Under the pieces are notes generated by a model that ran no database searches, was not told the DNA's origin, and worked only from the letters and a program-made list of their open reading frames with translations. A program made the position numbers and the translations under genes. DNA of 64,000 nt, from positions 992,001-1,056,000 of the forward strand of contig OY762261.2 in NCBI GenBank assembly GCA_963665405.2, given 5' to 3'. This stretch comes from G963665405 sp963665405. Its GTDB lineage: Bacteria; Chloroflexota; Dehalococcoidia; Lucifugimonadales; G963665405. Shown piece after piece: positions 17,244 through 25,285 of this stretch (positions within the stretch are counted from its first letter, which is position 1; each line of letters opens with the position of its first letter).

Positions 17244-18053
17244 CTACGGAGGAAGCGATCGCGCACCCATCAGGGCCTTGACGCGCTCGACCAGCGCGGG
17301 GAGCGTCTCGCCGGTCGGCCCGCGCAGCACGACGTCGCATCTGCTCGACAGCGGCGTCTCGCCAGGGTTGGCCTCGATCAGCAGCCCGCCTCGGGCCAGG
17401 ACGCGCTCCGGCAGCCGCGCCGCAGGGTAGACGCTGGCCGAGGTACCGACCAGCATCATGCAGTCGCACTCGTCGGTCTCGCGGAGAGCCTCCTCCAGGA
17501 CGCCTCTAGGGATAGGCTCACCGAACATTACGGTGTCCGACTTGACGAGCCCCCGGCACTCGGGGCAAGCGGGAGGGTACCCATCGACCCTCGCCCCGGC
17601 CAATGGCCAGCGCGACTCGCACTCGATGCATCGCATCTTCGTCCGGTTTCCGTGTATCTCGGACAGCAGCGTCGAGCCCGCGCGCTGATGTAGATTGTCG
17701 ACGTTCTGAGTGATGGTTCGCTTCAGGATTCCCATGCGCTCCAGATCGGCCAGCGCGACGTGTCCGGCGTTCGGCTCGGCCCTCTCGATGGCCAGCCTGA
17801 ACTCGGTCCGGGCCGGGTCGGCGTCGGGGTCCAGATACTGGCGCCACCAGCCGGCCGGGTCTTCGAGGAACATCTGGTAGCTCTGCGTGCTCGGCTGACC
17901 GAGGCGCGCCCAGAGGCCGTCCGGCCCGCGGAACGTCGGAACCCCGCTCTCGACCGACAGTCCCGCTCCCACGAGCGCGACCACGTGGCCGGCGCCGGCG
18001 ACAAGCTCGGCTGCCGCGCCGATGGAGTCGGCCAGGTCTCGGTCTACGTCCAC
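17244..18053 (-). CDS. Sir2-family NAD-dependent protein deacylase
   Basis: Sirtuins remove acyl groups from lysines with consumption of NAD+. The Rossmann motif GAGLSVESGVPTFRG, the TQNVDNLHQRAG motif, the catalytic histidine in IHGN and two zinc CxxC pairs (CIEC and CPEC) are present. VMFGEPIP and GTSASVYPAA complete the family pattern. I chose GTG at 18053, which overlaps the recF stop by 10 bases and has AGGAA upstream, giving 269 residues; the longer frame adds unrelated residues. Translational coupling to recF is odd for a deacylase and may only reflect operon compaction. The 232 bases between its stop and the sigma gene hold nothing that I recognise. Confidence 0.9.
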   Translation of the reverse strand: MDVDRDLADSIGAAAELVAGAGHVVALVGAGLSVESGVPTFRGPDGLWARLGQPSTQSYQMFLEDPAGWWRQYLDPDADPARTEFRLAIERAEPNAGHVALADLERMGILKRTITQNVDNLHQRAGSTLLSEIHGNRTKMRCIECESRWPLAGARVDGYPPACPECRGLVKSDTVMFGEPIPRGVLEEALRETDECDCMMLVGTSASVYPAARLPERVLARGGLLIEANPGETPLSSRCDVVLRGPTGETLPALVERVKALMGARSLPP

Positions 18054-19255
18054 GATTCCTCGCCGACGCTGCGCTCGATCCGGCCCTGAACGACGGCGAG
18101 CCGGTCCATTCCCTTGAGAAAACGATCCTCGATCGATGCCGGGTCCGCCGTCGTAATCATGCACTGCTGGTAACGACCGGCCCACTCCAAGACTCGAGGC
18201 CTCCGGACGCCGTCCAGCTCCGAGAGCACGTCGTCGAGAAGCAGGATCGGCTCGTGGCCGCGCGCACCCGAGAGATACCGGGCCTCGGCCAGCTTCATTG
18301 CCAGGACCACTGTCCTCGACTGCCCTCTGGAGGCGTAATCGCCCGCGTCGACGCCGTCGAGCAGCATCTGGACGTCGTCCCGGTGCGGACCGGTGACGGT
18401 GAAGCCCTGATCGATCTCCCTGGGCCGCTGGTCGTCCAGGGCCCGCCGGAGATCGCTCGCCGTCTCTCCGTCAGACGCCCCTGGGCGCATCGGCACGCGG
18501 GGCCGGTAGATCATCTCGAGGCGCTCCCCGTCGCCCGTCAGCTCGCGGTGGATGGGATCGGCCGAATCCGACAGCTCGCCAAGCGTCCTGGCGCGCTGGA
18601 CCATCAGGTAGGCGCCCTCGGCTACCAGCTCGTCGTCCCAGAACTCCATCTCCCCGGGTGACGCGCGGCCTTCCCTGATCGTCTTCAGCAGGTGGTTGCG
18701 CTGCGAGAGCACGCGCTGATAGCGCTGGAGCGACCGGAGGTACCGTTGGTCTATCTGGGATATCAGGATGTCCAGGTAACGCCGCCGGACAGGCGGCGGT
18801 CCGCTCACCAGGTCGATGTCGTCGACGGTGAACAGAACCGCGTTCACCTCCCCGACCGTGTCGGCTGCCCTCCGGGGTACGCCGTTGACCCTGATGGTCT
18901 TCCGAACGCCGCTCGTCCTGCCCGAGCGGCCGTCCTCCGATGGATCGGCCGTCCGCGCCGCATCCGGGTCTGCCAGTGGAGCCAGGTCTATTTGAACCCT
19001 CAGCCGGTCAGTCTTCCGCTGGACTACCGCCGACACCTGCGTATGAAGATCCTCGTCTTGCCTGCGCCAGCGCACCATCTCCCTGTCGCTGGACGCCCGG
19101 TGGGACTTCGCGATCGCCAGCAGGTAGATGGCCTCCAGAAGGTTGCTCTTGCCCTGGCCGTTTCGCCCGTGGAACAGGACCATCCCCGGCTCCAAGTCGA
19201 GATCGAGCCGCTCGATGTTGCGGAAGTTGCTCAGGTCCAGGTGGGCGATGTAGAT
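18044..19255 (-). CDS. recF: DNA replication and repair protein RecF
   Basis: RecF is the ABC-type ATPase that loads RecA with RecO and RecR at gaps. Walker A is GRNGQGKS at about residues 30-37 and the signature/Walker B part is SRGQSRTVVLAMKLAEARYL to EPILLLDDVLSELD. The conventional TTG at 19195 would remove the first beta strand. In the same frame, upstream sequence encodes YIAHLDLSNFRNIERLDLDL, the invariant RecF N-terminus, and a stop lies just before it. The only codon in the right place is ATC at 19255, with GAGGA six bases upstream; I annotate that start, giving 403 residues. Confidence 0.9.
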   Translation of the reverse strand: MYIAHLDLSNFRNIERLDLDLEPGMVLFHGRNGQGKSNLLEAIYLLAIAKSHRASSDREMVRWRRQDEDLHTQVSAVVQRKTDRLRVQIDLAPLADPDAARTADPSEDGRSGRTSGVRKTIRVNGVPRRAADTVGEVNAVLFTVDDIDLVSGPPPVRRRYLDILISQIDQRYLRSLQRYQRVLSQRNHLLKTIREGRASPGEMEFWDDELVAEGAYLMVQRARTLGELSDSADPIHRELTGDGERLEMIYRPRVPMRPGASDGETASDLRRALDDQRPREIDQGFTVTGPHRDDVQMLLDGVDAGDYASRGQSRTVVLAMKLAEARYLSGARGHEPILLLDDVLSELDGVRRPRVLEWAGRYQQCMITTADPASIEDRFLKGMDRLAVVQGRIERSVGEESWT

Positions 19256-19305
19256 GGCGAATCCTCACGCGCCGGGAGGCTGGGGAGGGAGCCCTCAGAG
19301 GCTTC

Positions 19306-21321
19306 TTACTGGTCCGCGGAGTCTCTGGCGAGCAGCAGGAACTCACCCTCGTCGATGACGCGGACCTTCAGACGGTGGGCGTCGGCAAGCTTGGTCCCTG
19401 CGTCCTCGCCGGCCACGACGTAGTCGGTCTTCTTGCTGACGCTGCCGCTGACGCCGCCGCCCAGCTCCTTGATCCTCTCCTCGACCTGGGACCGGCTGAG
19501 CCCCTGAAGGCGCCCGGTCACGACGAAACGCTGTCCCGCCAACAGCTGCTCGACGGTCTCCGTCGAAGCCTCGTCGGCCATCCGGACCCCGGCGGCCCTC
19601 AGCTTCTCGATCAGGGCTCGGTTGGACTCCCTGCTGAAATATGTGATCACGCTGGCCGCGATCTTGGGACCTATCGACGGGATCGAGGTCAGCTCCTCCT
19701 CGGTGCCCGCCATCAGCGCATCTATGCTGGTGAAGTGCCGTGCCAGCAGCTCCGCGACCTCCGACCCCACATGGAATATCCCCAACGCGACCAGCAGTCG
19801 CGCGAGAGGCCGGTCCTTGCTCGCCTCGATGGCGGCGAGCAGGTTGGAGACGCTCTTCTCTCCCATCCTCTCCAGCTCCAGGAGCTGGTCCTTCTTGAGC
19901 GAATACAGGCCGCCGGCGTCCCTTATCAGCCCACGCTCGAGCAGCAAAACGACCTGCTTCTCCCCCAGACCCTCGATGTCCATGGCGCCCCTGCTCACGA
20001 AGTGCTCGACGATCCGGGCGAGCTGGGTGGGGCAGGCGGCGTTGACGCAGTAGCTCATGGCGTCGCCCTCGGGACGGCCGACAGGCTCGTTGCACACCGG
20101 ACACCTGTCCGGCATCTCGAAGGGCTTCTCTTTCCCGGTGCGCCGGGAGGTGATCACGCTGACGACCTGGGGTATGACCTCGCCCGCCCGCTCGACCACC
20201 ACCCAGTCGCCGATCCGCAGGTCCTTGGCACGTATGTAGTCCTCGTTGTGAAGGGTGGCCTGCTTCACGGTGGCGCCGCCCACGTCGACGGGACTCAGAA
20301 TGGCGTACGGGTTGACGCTTCCGGTCCTGCCCACGTTGGTGCGGATATCCAGCAGTTTCGTCGCCTTCTGGGTCGCCGGAAACTTGTAGGCTACGGCCCA
20401 TCGCGGCTCCCGGCCGACGTGTCCCAGGTGCCGCTGGAAGTCCAGCCGGTTCACCTTCACCACGACGCCGTCGCAACCGTAGTCCAGGCTCTCGGAGCCT
20501 TCCAGCCACGTCCGGTAGTAGTCGATGGCCTCCTCGGCGGTCCGGACCAGCCGGTTGTTAGGGTTTATCTTGAACCCCAGCTCGCCGAGATAGGCCAGAA
20601 TATCGAGCTGACTGTCGGGGACCACCCCTTCGGCGTATCCGAGGCCGTATATGTAGATGTCCAGGGGGCGCTCGGCGGTCGCGGCGGGGTCGAGCTGGCG
20701 CAGCGACCCCGCCGCCGTGTTGCGGGGGTTGGCGTACGTGGGAAGCCCCTGAGCGGCCCTTTCCTCGTTGAATCGCTGGAAGGCCGACCTGGGGAAGATG
20801 ACCTCGCCGCGGGCCTCGAACCGCGCTGGAGCGTCGCTCCGTACTCTCAGCGGAAGGCTCCTGATGGTCCTGAGGTTCAGTGTGACGTCCTCGCCGACGG
20901 CTCCGTTACCCCGAGTAGCACCTCGTACCAGGACACCGTCCTCGTAGGTCAGGGCCACGGCGAGACCGTCGTACTTGAGCTCGCAGACCATGTCGAAGCT
21001 CTCGGTCTCGAGCAGATTGGCGGCGCGCCTGTGCCATGCTAGAAGCTCGTCGTTATCGAAGGCGTTGCCCAGGCTGAACATCGGAACCGGATGTTTGACC
21101 TCGGCGAACCTCTCGGCCGGCTCGGCTCCGACACGCTGGGTCGGGGAATCCGGGGTGACCAGGTCGGGATACTGCTCCTCGATCCGGCGCAGCTCCCTGA
21201 TCAGCTCGTCGTACTCGGCGTCGCTGACCTTGGGCTGGTCCAGCACGAAGTAGAGGTGGTTGTGATGGTCCACCACCTCGCGGAGCTTCCTGGCCCGTTC
21301 CCGCGCGCTCTTGGCTGTCAT
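19306..21321 (-). CDS. ligA: NAD-dependent DNA ligase
   Basis: LigA seals nicks using NAD+. Domains in order: Ia (HNHLYFVLDQPKVSDAEYDE), adenylation with the nucleotide-accepting lysine in CELKYDGLAV, OB fold, a four-cysteine zinc finger (CPVC...CVNAACP), helix-hairpin-helix repeats and a C-terminal BRCT domain (AGQRFVVTGRLQGLSRSQVE). ATG at 21321 gives 671 residues, the usual length. It lies in a minus-strand run gyrB, ligA, recF, sir2; the gap to the proposed recF start is 50 bases, consistent with an operon. Confidence 0.96.
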   Translation of the reverse strand: MTAKSARERARKLREVVDHHNHLYFVLDQPKVSDAEYDELIRELRRIEEQYPDLVTPDSPTQRVGAEPAERFAEVKHPVPMFSLGNAFDNDELLAWHRRAANLLETESFDMVCELKYDGLAVALTYEDGVLVRGATRGNGAVGEDVTLNLRTIRSLPLRVRSDAPARFEARGEVIFPRSAFQRFNEERAAQGLPTYANPRNTAAGSLRQLDPAATAERPLDIYIYGLGYAEGVVPDSQLDILAYLGELGFKINPNNRLVRTAEEAIDYYRTWLEGSESLDYGCDGVVVKVNRLDFQRHLGHVGREPRWAVAYKFPATQKATKLLDIRTNVGRTGSVNPYAILSPVDVGGATVKQATLHNEDYIRAKDLRIGDWVVVERAGEVIPQVVSVITSRRTGKEKPFEMPDRCPVCNEPVGRPEGDAMSYCVNAACPTQLARIVEHFVSRGAMDIEGLGEKQVVLLLERGLIRDAGGLYSLKKDQLLELERMGEKSVSNLLAAIEASKDRPLARLLVALGIFHVGSEVAELLARHFTSIDALMAGTEEELTSIPSIGPKIAASVITYFSRESNRALIEKLRAAGVRMADEASTETVEQLLAGQRFVVTGRLQGLSRSQVEERIKELGGGVSGSVSKKTDYVVAGEDAGTKLADAHRLKVRVIDEGEFLLLARDSADQ

Positions 21322-21404
21322 CTCACAGATGATAGCACAGGGCCTCCAGACCGGTCCGTCGCCGCGCACGGCCGTTCATGGAGGGCATCGCAGGTGGAAG
21401 TCCG

Positions 21405-21513
21405 GGTCCAGGAATAGGAACGTCGAGAAGAGGGACCGTAAGGGGAGCTCGGCCGTCTGCCGGTCCTTCCGTGGAAGGATGAGGGCTGGTCGAAAGAGTC
21501 TTAAAGGCAACCC
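21405..21513. repeat. Intergenic repeat (type C) directly 3' of gyrB
   Basis: Between ligA and gyrB. ctgccggtccttccgtggaa and ggctggtcgaaagag resemble 15335-15420 and 50170-50185. It ends at the gyrB stop codon. Confidence 0.45.
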
Positions 21514-23466
21514 CTAGATGTCGAGGTTGCGGACCTCGCGGGCGTGGGCCTGAATGAAGTTCCGCCTCGGCTCGACGACATCGCCCATCAGCAGCGAGAA
21601 GATGTTGTCGGCGGCGGCGGCGTCACCCTCGGAGACCTGGAGCAGCGTCCTCGTCTCCGGGTTCATCGTCGTGTCCCACAGCTGGGTCGCGTTCATCTCG
21701 CCCAGGCCCTTGTAGCGCTGCATCTGGATGTTCCGCTTCCCGTTGAGCTGCTCGAGGATCGTATCCCGCTCGTCGTCCGAATACGCCCACTCGCTCTTCT
21801 TCCCGGCCGAGATGCGATAGAGCGGCGGCTGGGCGATGTACAGGTGCCCGTTCTCGATCAGCTGGTGCATGTTCCTGAAGAAGAAGGTCAGCAGCAGCGT
21901 CCGTATGTGGGAGCCGTCCACGTCCGCGTCGGTCATTATGATGATCCGGTGGTAGCGCAGCTTCTCCAGGTTGAACTCATCCCCCAAACCGGCGCCGAAG
22001 GCGATGATCATGGCGCGGATCTCTTCGTGGGCCAGCATCTTGTCGGCCCGGGCCTTCTCGACGTTGAGGATCTTGCCCCTGAGAGGGAGGATAGCCTGGG
22101 TCCTGCGGTCGCGCCCCATCTTGGCGGTGCCGCCCGCCGAGTCGCCCTCCACCAGATACACTTCGCAGTTCTCGGGGTTTCGATCCGAGCAGTCGGCGAG
22201 CTTGCCGGGCAGAGAGCCCCCGTCCATCGCGTTCTTGCGGATGATCAGGTCTCGTGCCTTCCGCGCCGCCTCCCGCGCCTTCTGAGCGGTCAGGCACTTG
22301 TCGAGAATGCGCCGGGCGTCCTGGGGATGGTCCTCCAGGTAGATCGTCAGGGCCTCGGCGACAACCCCTTCGACCTGGTTTCTGATCTCGGGGTTGCCCA
22401 GCTTGCCCTTGGTCTGGCCCTCGAACTGGGGATCGGTCAGCTTGACGCTGACCACGGCGGTTAGGCCGTCCCGAGCGTCCTCTCCCGCCAGGTTCGGGTC
22501 GGAGTCTTTGAGGAACTTCTGCTTGCGGCCGTAGTCGTTGAGAACCCGTGTGAGCGCCGCACGAAAGCCGGTGAGGTGCGTCCCGCCGTCTACCGTGTTA
22601 ATGCAGTTGGCGAACGCGTAAACGAACTCGGTGTAGGTTGAGTTGTACTGGATCGCCACCTCCACCATCGTCCCGTTAACCTGCTTCTCGACGTAGATGG
22701 GATCGCGGTGGATCACCTCGCGGTTCTGGTTCAGGTTGCGCACGAACGAGGCGATGCCGCCCTCGAAGTAGTATGCGACCTGGTTGTTCGGCCAGAGATC
22801 GAAATGCCAGTCGCTGTGGAAGTCGATCCGGAGCCCCTTGTTCAGATAGGCCATCTCCTTGAACCGCTGCGACAGCGTGTTGAACTCGTACTGGACGTCC
22901 GGGAATATCTCCGGGTCCACCCTGTACGTTATGGCGGTGCCCGTCTTGTCGCGATCCGCCTCGGGCAGATCCTCGGAAGATATGTCGGTCTTCCGCACGC
23001 CGGCGCTGAACTCCTGGCTGTGGACCTTGCCGTCGCGGTACACCTCTACCAGGAGCCATTCGGATAGGGCGTTCACGACCGACGCGCCGACTCCGTGAAG
23101 ACCGCCGGACACAGAGTAGGCCTTGCCGCCGAACTTACCGCCGGCGTGGAGGGTCGTCATGACCGTCTCCACCCCGGACTTCTTCGTCGTGGGGTGGATG
23201 TCCACGGGAATGCCCCGGCCGTCGTCCTCCACCCTGACCGTGCCGTCCGCCGCGATGTTGATGCTGACCTTCGAGCAGCTGCCGGCCATGAACTCGTCGA
23301 CGCTGTTGTCGACGATCTCGTAGATCAGGTGGTGAAGGCCACGCTGGTCGGTGCTGCCGATGTACATCCCCGGACGCCGCCGCACCGCCTCCATGCCACC
23401 CAGCACCTGGATGTCACGTGCCATGTACATATCGTCCCGCGGATCCGGTTTCTTGTTTACAGCCAT
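21514..23466 (-). CDS. gyrB: DNA gyrase subunit B
   Basis: The ATPase subunit of gyrase. GHKL ATPase motifs EIVDNSVDE, DDGRGIPV and GGLHGVGASVVNALSEW, the TOPRIM motif EVYLVEGDSAGG, the metal aspartates in DADVDGSHIRTLLL and the C-terminal QRYKGLGEMNATQLWDTTM are all present. Length (650) is normal. The PGMYIGSTDQRGLHHL segment is typical. ATG at 23466 gives MAVNKKPDPRDDM. A promoter at 23738-23766 leaves an untranslated leader of about 260 bases. gyrB beside recF on one strand is reminiscent of the dnaA-dnaN-recF-gyrB origin arrangement, but dnaA and dnaN are not here. Confidence 0.97.
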   Translation of the reverse strand: MAVNKKPDPRDDMYMARDIQVLGGMEAVRRRPGMYIGSTDQRGLHHLIYEIVDNSVDEFMAGSCSKVSINIAADGTVRVEDDGRGIPVDIHPTTKKSGVETVMTTLHAGGKFGGKAYSVSGGLHGVGASVVNALSEWLLVEVYRDGKVHSQEFSAGVRKTDISSEDLPEADRDKTGTAITYRVDPEIFPDVQYEFNTLSQRFKEMAYLNKGLRIDFHSDWHFDLWPNNQVAYYFEGGIASFVRNLNQNREVIHRDPIYVEKQVNGTMVEVAIQYNSTYTEFVYAFANCINTVDGGTHLTGFRAALTRVLNDYGRKQKFLKDSDPNLAGEDARDGLTAVVSVKLTDPQFEGQTKGKLGNPEIRNQVEGVVAEALTIYLEDHPQDARRILDKCLTAQKAREAARKARDLIIRKNAMDGGSLPGKLADCSDRNPENCEVYLVEGDSAGGTAKMGRDRRTQAILPLRGKILNVEKARADKMLAHEEIRAMIIAFGAGLGDEFNLEKLRYHRIIIMTDADVDGSHIRTLLLTFFFRNMHQLIENGHLYIAQPPLYRISAGKKSEWAYSDDERDTILEQLNGKRNIQMQRYKGLGEMNATQLWDTTMNPETRTLLQVSEGDAAAADNIFSLLMGDVVEPRRNFIQAHAREVRNLDI

Positions 23467-23737
23467 CCACCACTCCCGATTCGCTGGGTCAACCCGAACT
23501 CACTCGCCCTACCTCGGAGCATGGGGAGGTACCCCCCCATCCCACACCCGGCCATTGGCGGCGTGAGTTGACCTTTTGCTGTCTGCCGACGATAAAGAGG
23601 AGCCCCTGAAGAAATGGATCGACGGAGCGAGAATCCAAGTGCCCCGAGCACCTCGCCTATATAGTGGTCGCCCGCTCCCGGACTCCCACCCGTAGTAGAC
23701 GATACTCCGTGCGCAACCTTCTAGGTGTATTAGGGTC

Positions 23738-23766
23738 ATTTTACCACTTTTCTCGGACTTTATCAA
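23738..23766 (-). promoter_or_regulatory. Sigma-70 promoter of gyrB
   Basis: On the minus strand, TTGATA (23766-23761) and TAAAAT (23743-23738) have an exact 17-base spacer, 272 bases upstream of the gyrB ATG. Each box matches the consensus at five of six positions, in an AT-rich pocket unlike its surroundings. The 23467-23737 leader holds no gene that I can support. Confidence 0.65.
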
Positions 23767-23845
23767 GCCATCGGCCGCGCTACAGCGCCGCTAAAGCCGT
23801 CCCCGAGCCCGCGAAAATCGAGGACGGTCTCGACTACTAGTCGCG

Positions 23846-23901
23846 AGGAGGTGAAAGGGGATGGTCGTCGCGCTCATCTAGGGGCGCACGGCCGTGCGCC
23901 C
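23846..23901 (+). other. Six-codon open frame with perfect Shine-Dalgarno and a 20-base palindrome
   Basis: AGGAGGTGA (23846-23854) is a full match to the 16S anti-Shine-Dalgarno. ATG follows at 23861, encoding M-V-V-A-L-I and a TAG (23879-23881). Directly after the stop comes the perfect palindrome gggcgcacggccgtgcgccc (23882-23901). It looks like a leader peptide with a following hairpin, or the conserved edge of a lost gene. It is upstream of, and on the same strand as, the riboswitch. Confidence 0.35.
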
Positions 23902-24017
23902 GCACATTGAGCGGGTGATCTCTGTGTGTCTACCCGGCGTGTGTTGTCACAGGGGTTCCAAACGGGGCGTAACTCCCGTTGCGGGGTCGGCGGCGTTGGG
24001 TTCGCTCATCGCCTCTA

Positions 24018-24046
24018 TTGACAGACACCGTCCGACGTGGTTCGAT
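24018..24046 (+). promoter_or_regulatory. Candidate promoter of the btu riboswitch transcript
   Basis: A perfect TTGACA (24018-24023) and a weak TTCGAT (24041-24046) with a 17-base spacer, about 50 bases before the riboswitch. Confidence 0.35.
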
Positions 24047-24094
24047 GTGGACGCACTGGCCGAATCGGCCGATGCCACAGACAACTCAATAAGT

Positions 24095-24230
24095 GGTAGG
24101 GGTGCCCGTAGAGGGCTTAAAAGAGGAAGCCGGTCGAAACCCGGCACTGTCCCGCAACGGTAGGTCCTGAGTCGTCAGGACGAGTCCGAACAACTGCCCA
24201 TATCGATGTCAACTGGCCTTCGAGGACAAG
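24095..24230 (+). ncRNA. Cobalamin riboswitch (B12 element)
   Basis: The class-defining core is present in order: ggtgcccgtagagggcttaa, then gaggaagccggtcgaaaccc with the paired ccggcactgtcccgcaac, and a following arm gtcctgagtcgtcaggac and agtccgaa. These match the conserved P3-P6 junction and the CCGGnACUGUCCCGC block of B12 riboswitches. It precedes btuF-btuC-btuD, the expected target. Two terminators follow (24254-24292 and 24307-24338), so control is probably by premature termination when adenosylcobalamin is bound. The exact edges are estimates. Confidence 0.9.
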
Positions 24231-24253
24231 GTACGGGCATACGCGACGGTAAT

Positions 24254-24292
24254 GTGGCCCTGCTTCCCTGATCGAAGTGGGGCCACTTTTTT
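24254..24292 (+). terminator. Intrinsic terminator downstream of the B12 riboswitch
   Basis: gtggccc (24254-24260) pairs with gggccac (24280-24286), followed by tttttt (24287-24292). The loop is about 19 bases. This is the likely expression platform. Confidence 0.75.
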
Positions 24293-24306
24293 CCGCCGCG
24301 TTAGCA

Positions 24307-24338
24307 GGGCTCCTGTCTCATGAGGCAGGAGCCCTTTT
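24307..24338 (+). terminator. Second intrinsic terminator in the btu leader
   Basis: gggctcctg (24307-24315) pairs perfectly with caggagccc (24326-24334), followed by tttt. It lies 36 bases upstream of the btuF GTG, so read-through of two terminators in a row is required for expression. Confidence 0.68.
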
Positions 24339-24373
24339 GCTGCCGCGCAGCGGCGGTGGCAAGGAGGACAACA

Positions 24374-25273
24374 GTGCTCAGAGTCGTGACGGCGCTCCTA
24401 TTCCTGATATTGCTGGCCGCCGGGTGCGGCGAAACCGAGCCTACGCCTGTGCCCGCGACGCCCACCGAGACGGCGGCGGCGTTCCCATATACGGTGGCGG
24501 GTACCGACGGGGCCCAGGTAACCTTCGACCAGCCGCCCGAGCGGATCGTCGCCTTCGACTCCGCGGCCCTGGAGGCTCTCTTCGCCATCGGCGAGGGCGA
24601 CAGGGTGGTCGGCACCCACGACTTCGTCACCTTCCCCCCCGAGGCGGCGGACGTCCCTAGGCTCGGGGGCGCCTTCGGGGTGAACATCGAGAAGACGCTG
24701 GCGCTCGAGCCCGACCTGGTCTTCATCTTCTTCGACACCTTCCTCCAGGACCTCCAGAACGCCGGCCTGAAGGTCCTCTATCTGAAGACGCTCGACGACG
24801 ATTTCGGCCAGGTGGCGGACCGGATTCGAATGTGGGGGAGGATCACAGGAAGCCCCGACGAGGCCGAGTCGGTCGCCGCCTCATTCGAGGCCGCCATGAA
24901 GGAGATCGAGGACGCCATCGAGGCCATCGATACGGGGCCGTCCATCTTCCACGACACCTCGGACCTGTGGACTCCGGGGCCGGACACGCTCGTCGGCCGG
25001 GTCTTCGAGATGCTCAAGCTGCAGAACATAGCCCACGACATAGAGGGCTACGCTCAGCTCAGCCCCGAGATCATCGTGGAGAGGGACCCCGAGATGATAA
25101 TCACCACGAACCCGGGCGCCATAGCCGGCGACCCCGCGTTCGGAGACGTGCGTGCGGTCACCGGAGGCCGCGTATACGAGATCAGCCTGGACCTGTTCGG
25201 AGTGGCCGGCCCCAGGTTCGCGGACGACATCGAGACGCTGGCGAGGCTGGCATACCCGGATCTCTTCGAGTAA
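24374..25273 (+). CDS. btuF: Cobalamin ABC transporter substrate-binding lipoprotein
   Basis: Helical-backbone metal/vitamin receptor (BtuF/FecB type). The start is GTG at 24374, seven bases after AAGGAGG (24361-24367). The signal ends in the lipobox LLAAGC (Cys18), so it is membrane-anchored outside the cell. The Pro/Thr linker is followed by the domain with RIVAFDSAALEALFAIGEGD, VVGTHDFVTFPPEA and VERDPEMIITTNPG, all typical for the family. The product has about 299 residues. An upstream ATG at 24320 would start inside the terminator and has no ribosome site. The riboswitch and the permease and ATPase genes downstream make cobalamin the best substrate call. Confidence 0.92.
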   Translation: MLRVVTALLFLILLAAGCGETEPTPVPATPTETAAAFPYTVAGTDGAQVTFDQPPERIVAFDSAALEALFAIGEGDRVVGTHDFVTFPPEAADVPRLGGAFGVNIEKTLALEPDLVFIFFDTFLQDLQNAGLKVLYLKTLDDDFGQVADRIRMWGRITGSPDEAESVAASFEAAMKEIEDAIEAIDTGPSIFHDTSDLWTPGPDTLVGRVFEMLKLQNIAHDIEGYAQLSPEIIVERDPEMIITTNPGAIAGDPAFGDVRAVTGGRVYEISLDLFGVAGPRFADDIETLARLAYPDLFE

Positions 25274-25285
25274 GGACGGGTCGCA

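Noticed and set aside
19306..23466. Replication origin near recF/gyrB
   Set aside because: No dnaA, dnaN or cluster of DnaA boxes is visible; gene order alone is not enough.
23554..23665. Plus-strand TTGACC-17-GATAAA followed by a 16-codon frame upstream of gyrB
   Set aside because: The -10 box is poor and the frame shows no coding character; it overlaps the gyrB leader on the other strand.
24061..24345. A second riboswitch or small RNA after the B12 element
   Set aside because: The additional hairpins are simple stem plus T-run structures, best read as terminators.
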